Source: Janibacter sp. A1S7
GTDB taxonomy: Bacteria; Actinomycetota; Actinomycetes; Actinomycetales; Dermatophilaceae
DNA length: 64,000 bases
NCBI RefSeq assembly: GCF_037198315.1
Contig: NZ_CP144913.1
Location: 2,170,001 to 2,234,000, forward strand
Direction of reading: 5' to 3'
Made by a program: the position numbers and the translations under genes. Shown piece after piece: positions 25,337 through 35,014 of this stretch. The notes below the pieces were generated by a model. The model saw only the letters and a program-made list of their open reading frames with translations. It searched no databases and had not been told where the DNA came from. Every line of letters starts with the position of its first letter. The stretch's first letter is position 1.

Positions 25337-28300
25337 TCAGAGCGTGCTCACCTTGATCCGCACCCTCTCGCTGCCGGACAGGTCGGCCTCGACGACGTCG
25401 TCCGCCAGGGGCAGCGCCTCGAGGGTCGGCGCGGAGCCGAACTGGCTCGCGAGTGTCTCCTCGACGACGAGGTTCTGGTGCCTGGCCACCGCCTCCCACA
25501 CCGGCTGGCTACCCGTGATCGTCAGGCTGATCCGGTCAGAGACCTCCAGGCCCGCGTCGCGGCGGGCCTGCTGGACGGCGCGGATGACGTCGCGGGCCAG
25601 GCCCTCGGCGGCCAGCTCGTCGGTGACCTCGGTGTCCAGGACGATGAAGCCACCGATGGAGCCGGGCAGCATCGCGGTGGCGCGCTGACTGCCTTCGTCA
25701 TCGGCCGCGACGGTCTCGAGCGTGTACTCGCCCTCCACCAGCTCGATCCCGCCGGAGGTGACGGTGCCGTCCTCGGCGACCGACCAGTCCCCCGACTTCG
25801 AGCCCTTGATCGCCACCTGCACCTGTTTGCCCAAGCGCGGTCCGGCGGCCCGGGCGATGACGGTCAACCTCTGACTGACGCCGAACTCCTGCGCGGCCGG
25901 GTCGGTGATGTCCAGCAGGCTGACCTGGCGCACGTTGACCTCGTCGGCGACGATCGCACCGAAGTCGGCGAGCGCCGCCGCGTCCGGGACGACGACGGTC
26001 AGGTCGCGCAGGGGCAGGCGGTTGCGCAGCTTGTTCGACTTGCGCAGCGCGCTCGCCGACGAGCAGACCTCCCGCGCCGCGTCCATGGCCTGCACGAGTT
26101 CGTGGTCGGCGGGCAGCTGGTGGGCGTCCGGCCAGTCGGCGAGGTGCACCGAGCGCTCCCCCGTCAGGCCGCGCCAGATCTCCTCGGTCGTCAGCGGGAG
26201 AAGGGGGGCGGAGACCCGGCAGAGCACCTCCAGGGCCGTGTAGAGGGTGTCGCAGGCGCGCTGCGCGTCGGTGACGGCGTCCTCGCCGGACTCCCCGGTG
26301 GCCCAGAACCGCTCGCGGCTGCGCCGGATGTACCAGTTGGTCAGGACATCGGTGAAGGAGCGGGTGGTGTCACAGGCACCGGCGATGTCGTACTCGTCCA
26401 GGCGGGCCGTCGTCTCCTCGACGAACTCGCGCAGCTTCGCCAGCAGGTAGCGGTCCAAGGGATCTCTCGACTCGGTCGACCAGGCCGCCTCGTAGCCACC
26501 ACCCAGGGCATTGGCGTAGAGGGAGAAGAACGAGTAGCTGTTCCACAGCGGGATCAGGACCTGGCGCACACCCTCGCGGATGCCCTGTTCCGTGACGACG
26601 AGGTTGCCGCCGCGCAGGATCGGGCTGGACATGAGGAACCAGCGCATCGCGTCGGCGCCGTCACGGTCGAAGACCTCATTGACGTCCGGGTAGTTCTGCA
26701 GCGACTTGGACATCTTCTGCCCGTCGTTGCCCAGGACGATGCCGTGGCTGACGACCGAGGAGAAGGCGGGCCGGTCGAAGATGGCGGTTGCCAAGATGTG
26801 CAGGGTGTAGAACCAGCCGCGGGTCTGGCCGATGTACTCGACGATGAAGTCGCCCGGGAAGTGGTGCTCGAACCACTCCGCGTTCTCGAAGGGGTAGTGC
26901 ACCTGGGCGTAGCTCATCGAGCCCGAGTCGAACCACACGTCCAGCACGTCCTCGACGCGGCGCATCGTGCTCCTGCCGGTCGGGTCATCCGGGTTGGGAC
27001 GCGTGAGGTCGTCGACGAAGGGCCGGTGCAGGTCGGGCTCGCCATCGGAGTCCACCGGCAGCCGGCCGAAGTCACGCTCGATCTCCTCGAACGAGCCGTA
27101 GACGTCCAGACGCGGGTACGCCGGGTCATCGGACTTCCACACCGGGACCGGGCTGCCCCAGAAGCGGTTGCGGGTGATCGACCAGTCGCGGGCGTTCTCC
27201 AGCCACCGGCCGAACTGACCGTGCTTGACGTGCTCGGGCACCCAGGTGATCTGCTCGTTGTTGACGAGCATCCTGTCCTTGATCGCCGTGACCTCGACGA
27301 ACCAGGACTCGACCCCCTTGTAGATCAGGGGCTGGCGGCAGCGCCAGCAGTGCGGGTAGGAGTGCTCGTAGGACTCGCGGCGCAGCAGGATCGTGCCGGG
27401 GCTGACCGAGTCGGCCTGCTCCCCGCGCGTGGTCGCCTTGAGCGCATCGATGATCGGCCCGTTGGCGTCGAAGACGAGCAGGCCGGCGTAGTCGGTGACC
27501 GGTGCGGTGAAGGCGCCGTCCTTGCCCACGGGCATGACCGCCTCGATGCCCTCGCGATCGGTGACCTCCTTGTCGACCTCACCGAAGGCGCCGGCGGTGT
27601 GCACGAGCCCGGAGCCGTCCGTGGTCGTCACGGCGTCGTCGGCCGCAACGACCCGGAAGGCGTTCTCGTGACCGGCGTAGTACGACATCGGCGGGGTGTA
27701 GGTGCGACCGACGAGCTGGGCCCCGCAGTAGCGCCCGAGGACGGCGGGCTCCTCGCCGAGCTCTCGGGCGTAGGCGCCCAGCCGCGCCTCGGCCAGGACG
27801 TACTTCGCGCTCGCGCCCTCGGCGCCCGGGACCGGGGCCTCGACGACGACGTAGTCGATCTCGGAGCCGACCATGACCGCGAGGTGACTGGGCAGGGTCC
27901 ACGGGGTCGTGGTCCACACCAGGAGACGGGCACCATCGAGCACCGGGTCCTCGCCGGTGGTGTCCATCGTCAGACCGACCGTGACCGAGGGGTCCTGGCG
28001 CTGCTGGTAGACCTCGTCGTCCATCCGCAGCTCGTGGTTGGACAGCGGGGTCTCGTCCTGCCAGCAGTACGGCAGCACGCGGAAGCCCTCGTAGACCAGG
28101 CCCTTGTCGTACATCGACTTGAAGGCCCAGATGACCGACTCCATGAAGCCGGGGTTGAGCGTCTTGTAGTCGTTGTCGAAGTCGACCCAGCGCGCCTGGC
28201 GGGTGACGTAGTCGCGCCACTCACCGGTGTACTTCAGGACCGACTCGCGGCAGGCCGCGTTGAACTTCTCGATGCCGAGCTCGCGGATCTCGTCCGTGGT

Positions 28301-28648
28301 CTTCAGGCCGAGTTGCTTCATCGCCTCGAGCTCGGCCGGCAGGCCGTGGGTGTCCCAGCCGAAGCGCCGCTCGACGCGCTTGCCGCGCATGGTCTGGTAG
28401 CGCGGGACGACGTCCTTGACGTAGCCGGTGAGCAGGTGGCCGTAGTGCGGCAGGCCGTTGGCGAAGGGGGGCCCGTCGTAGAAGACGAACTCGTTCGTCC
28501 CGTCCGTGCCGGGATCGCGCTGGTCGATCGAGGCCTGGAACGTGCCGTCGTCCTCCCAGTACCTGAGCACGTGCTGCTCGATGTCCGGGAAGGACGGGGA
28601 GGAGGCGACGGTGGTCGCGTCGGTGGTGGAGACCCTGGGGTAGGTCAT
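25337..28648 (-). CDS. ileS: Isoleucyl-tRNA synthetase
   Basis: This 1103-residue class I synthetase charges tRNA-Ile. It has the HIGH-type motif GLPHYGH (68-71 region), a large CP1 editing domain (about 190-400), the KMSKS loop GQKMSKSLQ around residue 645, and a long C-terminal anticodon-binding region. The length and the [17 protein letters not shown] sequence match the long, eukaryote-like IleS of actinobacteria. The start ATG 28648 gives the family N-terminus. An open frame continues upstream only because it reads through the leader RNA. Expression is controlled by the T-box leader immediately upstream. Confidence 0.97.
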   Translation of the reverse strand: MTYPRVSTTDATTVASSPSFPDIEQHVLRYWEDDGTFQASIDQRDPGTDGTNEFVFYDGPPFANGLPHYGHLLTGYVKDVVPRYQTMRGKRVERRFGWDTHGLPAELEAMKQLGLKTTDEIRELGIEKFNAACRESVLKYTGEWRDYVTRQARWVDFDNDYKTLNPGFMESVIWAFKSMYDKGLVYEGFRVLPYCWQDETPLSNHELRMDDEVYQQRQDPSVTVGLTMDTTGEDPVLDGARLLVWTTTPWTLPSHLAVMVGSEIDYVVVEAPVPGAEGASAKYVLAEARLGAYARELGEEPAVLGRYCGAQLVGRTYTPPMSYYAGHENAFRVVAADDAVTTTDGSGLVHTAGAFGEVDKEVTDREGIEAVMPVGKDGAFTAPVTDYAGLLVFDANGPIIDALKATTRGEQADSVSPGTILLRRESYEHSYPHCWRCRQPLIYKGVESWFVEVTAIKDRMLVNNEQITWVPEHVKHGQFGRWLENARDWSITRNRFWGSPVPVWKSDDPAYPRLDVYGSFEEIERDFGRLPVDSDGEPDLHRPFVDDLTRPNPDDPTGRSTMRRVEDVLDVWFDSGSMSYAQVHYPFENAEWFEHHFPGDFIVEYIGQTRGWFYTLHILATAIFDRPAFSSVVSHGIVLGNDGQKMSKSLQNYPDVNEVFDRDGADAMRWFLMSSPILRGGNLVVTEQGIREGVRQVLIPLWNSYSFFSLYANALGGGYEAAWSTESRDPLDRYLLAKLREFVEETTARLDEYDIAGACDTTRSFTDVLTNWYIRRSRERFWATGESGEDAVTDAQRACDTLYTALEVLCRVSAPLLPLTTEEIWRGLTGERSVHLADWPDAHQLPADHELVQAMDAAREVCSSASALRKSNKLRNRLPLRDLTVVVPDAAALADFGAIVADEVNVRQVSLLDITDPAAQEFGVSQRLTVIARAAGPRLGKQVQVAIKGSKSGDWSVAEDGTVTSGGIELVEGEYTLETVAADDEGSQRATAMLPGSIGGFIVLDTEVTDELAAEGLARDVIRAVQQARRDAGLEVSDRISLTITGSQPVWEAVARHQNLVVEETLASQFGSAPTLEALPLADDVVEADLSGSERVRIKVSTL

Positions 28649-28873
28649 CGCGGCGGCTCCGGGGTGCTCGTCGTGGTCAGTGCCACGAGGACGACGGCCT
28701 GTGCGTGCAGGCCACCGCGGTACCACCCCGCTTGTCCACCCCCTTCGGGCGAAGGGAGGAGACCGCTCTTGGTCGATCGGTCGTGACGTGACCACGCGTC
28801 CGGGTCTAGTGAAGTGCCGCCGGCACTCGTTCTTCCGGAAGGCTCGCCGCTGATGACGGCTCGAACGCCTGTG
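28649..28873 (-). promoter_or_regulatory. T-box leader RNA of ileS
   Basis: On the minus strand the leader contains the invariant T-box sequence GGTGGTACCGCGG (28727-28715), preceded by AGCGG. Upstream are a compact Stem I with an ATC triplet (28854-28852) as candidate isoleucine specifier, a GTGCC/GGCAC hairpin, and a CCCTTCG/CGAAGGG stem. A -10-like TACACT (28886-28881) would start transcription near 28873. The short Stem I and the absence of a U-run before the gene suggest the actinobacterial type that controls translation by hiding the ribosome site (GGAG about 10 nt before the ATG). The T-box motif is certain; the specifier and folding are inferred. Confidence 0.9.
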
Positions 28874-28929
28874 GGCACCCAGTGTAGGGCAGGCACGGGG
28901 ACCGGTCGGCGGGTACCGGGTACCATGGT

Positions 28930-29120
28930 CACAGCACTGCCGGGAGGCAGTCGCGCGCGACTGGGGAAGCCGGTGTGATTCCGGCGCTGACCCGCAACCG
29001 TGAGCCACCATCGGCGAGCCGGACCACCTGTCGTGACGCGAGGCTCCACCACAACCCGTCGAGGACAGCGGGTCGAGCCCGACGCGCACCGCGTCCGGGT
29101 CCAGACCACCGGTCCGACCC
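28930..29120 (+). promoter_or_regulatory. Cobalamin (AdoCbl-class) riboswitch
   Basis: The conserved core is clear: GGGAAGCCGGTG, then ATTCCGGC (28963-28985), GCTGACCCGCAACCGTGAG (28985-29003), and a B12 box GAGCCGGACCACCTGTC (29016-29032). Downstream, complementary segments (CGGGTC with GACCCG, about 29095-29121) fold just before the AAAGG ribosome site. Ligand-dependent sequestration of translation is therefore likely. It heads the transport operon that begins at 29136 and should reduce its expression when cobalamin is plentiful. Exact 5' and 3' ends are approximate. Confidence 0.93.
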
Positions 29121-29135
29121 GAAAGGTCGCCAATC

Positions 29136-30464
29136 ATGCGTTCACTCCCCACCCTGGCCCTCACCGCCTCCCTCGGCGTCGTGGGTCTGGCCGTGGCTCC
29201 GGCGGCGTCCGCCGCCGCCCCGGACGACTCCGTCGCCTATCTCGCCGAGCGGCTCGCCGATGGCGGCGACCGACTCGTGACCGAGTCCGGCGGCCAGTCC
29301 TTCGACGACCTCGGCCTGACGATCGACGCCATCCTGGGGATGACCGCCGCCGGCTCCGGTGGCGACTCCGCTGCCGCGGCGAGCGACTACGTCCTCGCGA
29401 ATTCCGCCACCTACATCGGCTCCGAGGACGAGGTGTACTCGGCTGCGACCGCCAAGCTGCTGACCTTCGCCACCGCTCGCGGTCTGGATCCGCGCACCGT
29501 CAACGGCGTCGACCTCGTCACCAAGCTCCAGTCGCTGGAGGAGGAGAACGGCCAGTTCGCCGACCAGTCGGAGTACGGCGACTACTCCAACACCCTCGGT
29601 CAGTCCTTCGCGCTCATCGGCCTCGAGCGCGCGGACGGCGTCAACCCCTCCACTGCCTCCGTGGGGTTCCTGCTCGAGCAGCAGTGCGACGACGGGGGCT
29701 TCCGGCTCACCTACGACAACCCCGACGAGACGGGCGACGAGGCGTGCACCTCCGACCCCGACGCGACCTCGATGGCGGTGCAGGCCCTGCACACCGTCGG
29801 TGGCCACGACACGGCGGTCCAGTCGGCCACTGACTACCTCGCGAGCCGCCAGGCGGCGACCGGTGGCGTCGGTGGCGGCGAGACCACCGAGGGCGCCAAC
29901 GCCAACAGCACCGGGTTGGCTGCGGTCGCCTTCCGGCTCGCCGGGCGCGCCGATGCCCGTGCCCGAGCGCTGGACTACGTCGAGTCCGTGACCTTCGGCT
30001 GTGACACCCCGGCCGTGGTCGGGGGCATCGCTTACAACCGGGCCGACTTCGAGGCCGCCACGGCCAAGGGCGCCGACGCGCAGCCGGACGGGACCATCAC
30101 CCGCACCACCGCCCAGGCGGTGCTCGGTCAGACAGACGAGTCCTACGCGACCGTCACCGCCGCGGGTCAGACGGGCGCCACGCCGACGCTCGAGTGCCGG
30201 TCCACCGAACCGGGCGACGAGACCACCGAGCCGGGCGACGGGGCGACCGAGCCCACGGACGAGGCGACCGGGCCCACCGACGACACGACCGGCACGGACA
30301 CCAACGACGACGGGACCACGACGACCGGCCCGGAGCGACCCGAGGTCGTCCAGACCGACGGCGCCGTCGCGAGCACGCCCAACCTTCTGCTCGCGCTCGG
30401 CGCGGGTGGCCTGACCGCGGCCCTGGTCGTCCTCGTCCGACGCCGCACCGCCTCGCAGCACTGA
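29136..30464 (+). CDS. Exported alpha/alpha-barrel protein resembling the N-terminal domain of transcobalamin/intrinsic factor
   Basis: This 442-residue protein has a Sec signal peptide (cleaved near ASAAA, about residue 29), then about 330 residues of helical repeats of the prenyltransferase/squalene-cyclase-like barrel type ([60 protein letters not shown]). A TEPGD-type repeat linker and a single C-terminal transmembrane helix ([18 protein letters not shown]) with an RRR tail follow. This is the fold and repeat spacing of the cobalamin-binding alpha-domain of animal B12 carriers. Its position directly under a cobalamin riboswitch, next to a DUF4430 gene and an ECF transporter, makes a surface-anchored B12 receptor the best inference. 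It is not proven. The stop shares a base with the next ATG. Confidence 0.72.
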   Translation: MRSLPTLALTASLGVVGLAVAPAASAAAPDDSVAYLAERLADGGDRLVTESGGQSFDDLGLTIDAILGMTAAGSGGDSAAAASDYVLANSATYIGSEDEVYSAATAKLLTFATARGLDPRTVNGVDLVTKLQSLEEENGQFADQSEYGDYSNTLGQSFALIGLERADGVNPSTASVGFLLEQQCDDGGFRLTYDNPDETGDEACTSDPDATSMAVQALHTVGGHDTAVQSATDYLASRQAATGGVGGGETTEGANANSTGLAAVAFRLAGRADARARALDYVESVTFGCDTPAVVGGIAYNRADFEAATAKGADAQPDGTITRTTAQAVLGQTDESYATVTAAGQTGATPTLECRSTEPGDETTEPGDGATEPTDEATGPTDDTTGTDTNDDGTTTTGPERPEVVQTDGAVASTPNLLLALGAGGLTAALVVLVRRRTASQH

Positions 30465-31423
30465 TGCAGCGCGCCATCGCCCGACTCGGCACGGCCGTCC
30501 TCCTCGCGGGGGGCGGCCTGGCCGCGGCCGCACCCGCCCAGGCGGCCGGATGCAGCGGCACGAGCGGGGTGACGGTCGTCGTCGACTTCGGTGGCTCCAG
30601 CCAGGTGCGGTGCGCCCCGGGCGATCCATCGTCGGCCGGGGCCGCGATCGAGCAGGCTGGCTTTGCCATCACCCGCGTGGCGCCTCCGAACAGTGCCGCC
30701 GTCTGCCAGATCAACGGCGCTCCGGAGACCTCGTGCCGACGGATGCCTCCGACGAACAACTACTGGTCCTTGCACCACGCGCCCGCTGGGGGGTCGTGGA
30801 CCTACTCCAACCGGGGCTTCTACTCCTACGACCCCGCGCCGGGCAGCGTCGTCGGGGCGAGCCTCGGCGCCGGCGGTGCACCCGGCACCCCACCGCCCAC
30901 GGTCGCCGCACCGACCGCGAAGCCCACACCGAAGCCGACGGCCAGCACGACGTCCTCGGCTCCGAGATCGAACTCGACCCCGCGAACCGGCGGCTCCGGC
31001 GCTACGACCGGGCAGGACAGTGCGGACACGACCCGAAAGAGCACGTCGACGGGTCGGTCCACGGCCGGATCGTCGGACGACGGGGACGCCACGAGCCCCG
31101 CCAAGGAGTCCTCGTCCGCCAACACGTCCGCCTCCGGCAACACGTCCGCGTCCGCCAAGGAGGCAGAGAAGGTCGAGAAGTCCAAGGAGAAGACCAGGCA
31201 GGACACGAAGGACGAGAAGAACAAGAAGTCCTCGACCTCCACCAGTTCGAGCAGCGCCTCCTCGCCGTCAGTGACCAGTTCGGATGACGGGGCCACGCCG
31301 ACGGCCGCTGGCTCCGACTCCGACGACGGCAGCAGCGCGCTCGTCCCGACCGCCATCGGTGGTGGCCTGCTCGTCGCCCTCGGCGGTGGCGCCGTCGTCA
31401 TGGCACGGCGTCGGCAGGACTGA
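30464..31423 (+). CDS. Exported DUF4430 (transcobalamin C-terminal-like) protein with wall-spanning linker
   Basis: This 319-residue protein has a signal peptide (ends near AQAAG, residue 28) and a compact domain (about 30-125) with GVTVVVDFGG, CQINGAPETSC and NNYWSLHHAPAGGSWTYSN. That pattern is typical of DUF4430, the family related to the C-terminal beta-domain of transcobalamin and intrinsic factor. About 150 residues of Ser/Thr/Pro/Lys low complexity follow, then one transmembrane helix and RRRQD. The linker would carry the domain through the cell wall. The start ATG 30464 is coupled to the previous stop (TGATG). Together the two genes encode both halves of a B12-carrier-like module as separate proteins. 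Direct ligand binding is inference. Confidence 0.75.
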   Translation: MQRAIARLGTAVLLAGGGLAAAAPAQAAGCSGTSGVTVVVDFGGSSQVRCAPGDPSSAGAAIEQAGFAITRVAPPNSAAVCQINGAPETSCRRMPPTNNYWSLHHAPAGGSWTYSNRGFYSYDPAPGSVVGASLGAGGAPGTPPPTVAAPTAKPTPKPTASTTSSAPRSNSTPRTGGSGATTGQDSADTTRKSTSTGRSTAGSSDDGDATSPAKESSSANTSASGNTSASAKEAEKVEKSKEKTRQDTKDEKNKKSSTSTSSSSASSPSVTSSDDGATPTAAGSDSDDGSSALVPTAIGGGLLVALGGGAVVMARRRQD

Positions 31424-31432
31424 CCTGCCTTC

Positions 31433-32581
31433 GTGCTCTCCTCGACTCCGCGAGCGATCCACCCGGGGGCCTGGTGGCTCTGGGCCATCGGGCTCGCGGT
31501 GGCGGTCTCCCAGACGACCAACCCGCTCGTGCTGCTCATCGCGGCCGGCGCGGTGACCTTCGTCGTCGTCTCGCGCCGCAGCGACTCCCCCTGGGCGCGC
31601 GCCTTCAAGCTCTACGCCGTCCTCGGGGCCTTCATCATCGGCTTGCGGATCGTGCTGCACGTGCTCGTCGGCCTGAAGTGGGGGGAGGTCACGGTCCTGC
31701 CGCTGCCGCTCATCGAGCTGCCTGACTGGGCCGCCGGCATCAACCTGCTCGGCGACGTCAAGCTCGAGGGCCTGCTCGCGGCGATCTTCGAGGGCATGCG
31801 TCTGGCGACGATGATCCTGTGCATCGGAGCAGCCAACGCCCTGGCCGACCCCAAGCGTCTGCTGGCCTCCCTGCCGGGGGCGCTGCAGGAGATCGGCACC
31901 GCGATCGTCGTGGCGATCAGCGTCGCGCCCCAGCTGGTCGAGTCGGTGCGCCGTGTCCACCGGGCCCGGTTGCTGCGCGGCGACGGGGCACGGGGACTCA
32001 GGGCCTTCCGGCGGGTGGCCATGCCGGTCCTGGAGGACACCCTCGAGCGGTCCATGGCCCTCGCGGCCTCGATGGACTCGCGCGGGTACGGACGGCGCAA
32101 CGCCACCTCGCCCGCACGCCACCGGGTCACCGGGAGCCTCGCTCTCGGGGGCCTGCTCGCCATGACCGTCGGCAGCTACGGCCTACTCGACGCGACGAGT
32201 CCCGGCTGGCTCGGTCTGCCCCTGCTCCTCGTCGGGGTGGCCCTCGGCGCCCTCGGACTGGCCAGCGGGTCCACCGCCGTGACACGCACGGTGTACCGGC
32301 CGTCCCCGTGGCGTGCCGCGGAGACCCTCACCGCCGCGTGCGGGGTCATCGCCGCGGTCGCGGCCTTCGCCAGCGCCAGCCTCGAGCCGGCTGCGCTGAG
32401 CATGCCGCTCACTCCCATCGCTCCTCCCCCGCTGCCGTGGATCCTCACCGTCGGGCTGCTCGTGGCGACGCTTCCCGGCATCCTCACCCCGCCTCCCCCG
32501 CTGGGCCGGCAGCGTGACCGCAGCCGACGTGCTGGTGCCGATCCGGTCCGCCACCGAGAGATCGAAGGGAGCCGACCATGA
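31433..32581 (+). CDS. ecfT: ECF transporter T component (EcfT/CbiQ family)
   Basis: This 382-residue membrane protein is the coupling subunit of an energy-coupling-factor importer. An N-terminal hydrophobic block, the long cytoplasmic coupling helices (VESVRRVHRARLLRGDG and MALAASMDSRGYGRR, holding the A-R-G type motif) and a hydrophobic C-terminal block are visible. The C-terminal extension makes it longer than most EcfT proteins. It starts at GTG 31433, 9 nt after the DUF4430 stop, with a weak ribosome site, and overlaps the ATPase gene (ATGA). Location under the B12 riboswitch points to cobalamin or a precursor as the cargo. Confidence 0.9.
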   Translation: MLSSTPRAIHPGAWWLWAIGLAVAVSQTTNPLVLLIAAGAVTFVVVSRRSDSPWARAFKLYAVLGAFIIGLRIVLHVLVGLKWGEVTVLPLPLIELPDWAAGINLLGDVKLEGLLAAIFEGMRLATMILCIGAANALADPKRLLASLPGALQEIGTAIVVAISVAPQLVESVRRVHRARLLRGDGARGLRAFRRVAMPVLEDTLERSMALAASMDSRGYGRRNATSPARHRVTGSLALGGLLAMTVGSYGLLDATSPGWLGLPLLLVGVALGALGLASGSTAVTRTVYRPSPWRAAETLTAACGVIAAVAAFASASLEPAALSMPLTPIAPPPLPWILTVGLLVATLPGILTPPPPLGRQRDRSRRAGADPVRHREIEGSRP

Positions 32582-34218
32582 ACTGGGCCCCCGACCCCGC
32601 CGTCGTCCTCGAGGACGTGACGCTCACCTACGACGGCAGCGCCACCCCGGCGCTCTCCCACGTCGACCTGACCATCGACGAGGGGGAACTCGCCCTCGTC
32701 GTCGGCCGCACCGGCTCGGGCAAGTCGTCCTTGCTCGGCGCGATCAACGGCCTCGTCCCCCACTTCACCGGCGGCCACCTGGCCGGCCGTGTGCTCGTCG
32801 CCGACCGGGACACCCGCACCCACCTCCCCCGTGACCTCGCCGACGTCGTCGGCGTCGTCGGGCAGGACCCGCTCGCCGGCTTCGTCACCGAGACCGTCGA
32901 GGCGGAGCTCGCGTACGGCATGGAGCAGCTCGGTCTGGCGCCGGCGACGATGCGACGCCGAGTCGAGGAGGCCCTGGACGTCATGGACATCGCCGACCTG
33001 CGCGACGTCCCGCTCCGCGATCTCTCCGGCGGTCAGCAGCAGCGTGTCGCCATCGGGTCCGTGCTCACCCAGCACCCCCGGGTCATCGTGCTCGACGAGC
33101 CGACCTCCGCGCTGGACCCGACCGCCGCCGAGGACGTCCTCGCCGCGATCTCCCGGCTCGTGCACGACCTGTCCACGACCGTGGTCGTGGCCGAGCACCG
33201 CATCGAGCGGGTCATCCACCACGCCGACTCGGTCATCCACGTCGCCGAGGGACGCGTCGAGCACGGCACGCCCGAGCAGATCATGATCACCTCGACCGTC
33301 GCCCCACCGGTCGTCGAGCTCGGCCGGTGGGCCGGGTGGGCCCCGCTGCCGCTGTCGGTGCGCGATGCCCGACGGGCGGCCGGCCCCCTTCGCCGACGGC
33401 TGACGCAGGCACCGACCCCGACGGCACCGACGCAGCGCCCCGGCGGCCTCGAGGCGACGGGGGTGAGCGTCCGCCACGGTCGACTGGTCGCCGTCGACGA
33501 CGTCGACCTGGCCCTGCGGCCCGGCACGGTCACCGCCGTGATGGGACGCAACGGCGCCGGGAAGTCCTCGCTGCTGTGGGCGCTCCAGGGATCCGGCACG
33601 AGGTCCGCCGGAAGCGTCGCGGTCGCCACCCCTGAGGGGACCGTGGACCCGGCCGTCCTGGCACCCGCCGCCCGACGCACCGTCGTCGGCCTCGTGCCAC
33701 AGACCCCGGGCGACCTGCTCTACCTCGAGACGGTCGGCGCGGAGTGTGCGCGGGCGGACGCCGACGCCGACATCGCGCCGGGTGGCTGCGCGGCCCTGCT
33801 GGCGGACATCGCTCCGGGCATCTCACCCGGGACGCACCCGCGTGACCTGTCCGAGGGCCAGCGACTCTCCCTGGTGCTCGCGGTGCAGCTGACGGCCGAC
33901 CCACCGGTGCTCCTCCTCGACGAGCCCACCCGGGGTCTGGACTACTCCGCCAAGCGCGCACTGGACCGGGCCCTGCGTGCCCTCGTCGCCCGAGGACACA
34001 CCGTCCTGCTGGCGACGCACGACGTCGAGTTCGTCGCCGAGGCGGCCAACCGGGTGGTCATCATGGCCGACGGGGAGGTCATCGCCGAGGGCCCCACGGC
34101 CGAGGTGATCGTCTCCTCCCCCGCCTTCGCGCCCCAGGTGGCCAAGGTCCTCGCCCCGACGTCCCTGCTGACCGTGGCGGCCGTCCGGGCCTCGCTCGCC
34201 CCCGGGGCGGCCCCGTGA
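32578..34218 (+). CDS. ecfA: ECF transporter ATPase, two fused EcfA domains
   Basis: This 546-residue cytoplasmic protein carries two ABC ATPase domains in tandem. Domain 1 has Walker A GRTGSGKSS, signature LSGGQQQRVAIG and DEPTSALDP. Domain 2 (from about residue 290) has Walker A GRNGAGKSS, a shifted signature LSEGQRLSLVLA and DEPTRGLDYSAK with LLATHDVEFV. It replaces the separate EcfA and EcfA' subunits. Overlaps at both ends (ATGA with ecfT, GTGA with the S component) ensure equimolar production, so this looks like a dedicated (group I) ECF system rather than a shared module. Confidence 0.93.
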   Translation: MNWAPDPAVVLEDVTLTYDGSATPALSHVDLTIDEGELALVVGRTGSGKSSLLGAINGLVPHFTGGHLAGRVLVADRDTRTHLPRDLADVVGVVGQDPLAGFVTETVEAELAYGMEQLGLAPATMRRRVEEALDVMDIADLRDVPLRDLSGGQQQRVAIGSVLTQHPRVIVLDEPTSALDPTAAEDVLAAISRLVHDLSTTVVVAEHRIERVIHHADSVIHVAEGRVEHGTPEQIMITSTVAPPVVELGRWAGWAPLPLSVRDARRAAGPLRRRLTQAPTPTAPTQRPGGLEATGVSVRHGRLVAVDDVDLALRPGTVTAVMGRNGAGKSSLLWALQGSGTRSAGSVAVATPEGTVDPAVLAPAARRTVVGLVPQTPGDLLYLETVGAECARADADADIAPGGCAALLADIAPGISPGTHPRDLSEGQRLSLVLAVQLTADPPVLLLDEPTRGLDYSAKRALDRALRALVARGHTVLLATHDVEFVAEAANRVVIMADGEVIAEGPTAEVIVSSPAFAPQVAKVLAPTSLLTVAAVRASLAPGAAP

Positions 34219-34991
34219 GGGCGACCGCCGTCCAGCTGCGTCCCCGGGCGGTTGCCGCGATCGGAGTGACCAGCGTCGCCGGACTGTTCGCCTTCTTCTG
34301 GCCGCTGTTCATCTCCCCCGCAACCGGCCTGTCGCACTCCGGCGACGCCCCGCTCGTCTTCGCCGCGATCCTCATCGGCGTGCTCGCCGTCGTCCTCGCC
34401 GAGGTCAGTGACGGGGGGCTGGACACCAAGGCCGTGGCGATGCTCGGGGTGCTGTCCGCCGTGGGTGCGGCACTGCGACCGCTGGGGGCGGGTACCGCCG
34501 GTCTGGAGACGGTGTTCTTCCTGCTCATCCTCGCCGGCCGCGTCTTCGGCCCGGGCTTCGGCTTCGTCCTCGGCGCGACGACACTCGCCTCGAGCGCCCT
34601 GATCACCGCCGGCGTCGGCCCGTGGCTGCCCTTCCAGATGCTCGCGGCCGCCTGGGTCGGTCTCGGGGCCGGTCTGCTGCCGCGGGCGAAGGGGGTCACC
34701 GAGATCGCGCTGCTGTGCACCTACGGCGCGGTGACCGGTCTGCTCTACGGCGTCGCACTGAACTTCTCCTTCTGGCCGTTCACCGTCCAGGGCGAGGAGT
34801 CGCTGTCCTTCGTCGCGGGCGCCCCGGTCACCGAGAACCTCACCCGGTTCTTGACCTTCTCCCTCGCGACCTCCCTGGGCTGGGACATCGGCCGCTCCCT
34901 GACGAACGTCGCGCTCATCGCGCTCACCGGGCGTCCCGTGCTCGGTGCCCTGCGCCGGGCCGCCCGACGGGCCTCGTTCGCGGCTGACTGA
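34215..34991 (+). CDS. ECF transporter substrate-binding S component (probable cobalamin type)
   Basis: This 258-residue membrane protein has six to seven predicted helices. It includes FAAILIGVLAVVLAEVSDGG, GRVFGPGFGFVLGATTLASS and GVGPWLPFQMLAAAWVGLGAG, the last resembling the GPW/PFQM segments of S components in cobalamin-linked ECF systems. The S component defines specificity. Together with the riboswitch and the two B12-carrier-like proteins, this supports cobalamin uptake. The sequence alone would not separate it from other S families with certainty. It starts at GTG 34215, overlapping ecfA, and is the last gene of the operon proper. Confidence 0.85.
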   Translation: MRATAVQLRPRAVAAIGVTSVAGLFAFFWPLFISPATGLSHSGDAPLVFAAILIGVLAVVLAEVSDGGLDTKAVAMLGVLSAVGAALRPLGAGTAGLETVFFLLILAGRVFGPGFGFVLGATTLASSALITAGVGPWLPFQMLAAAWVGLGAGLLPRAKGVTEIALLCTYGAVTGLLYGVALNFSFWPFTVQGEESLSFVAGAPVTENLTRFLTFSLATSLGWDIGRSLTNVALIALTGRPVLGALRRAARRASFAAD

Positions 34992-35014
34992 GCAGCGTCT
35001 GCGAGGATGGCGCC

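Noticed and set aside
24113..28786. 1557-codon plus-strand frame opposite lrgBA and ileS
   Set aside because: It is antisense to IleS with intact HIGH and KMSKS motifs. It exists because of GC codon bias.
30330..30380. Sortase signal in the first B12-carrier-like protein (VVQTDG before the C-terminal helix)
   Set aside because: It does not match LPXTG or LAXTG. A plain transmembrane anchor explains the C-terminus, so I mention it only as an open point.
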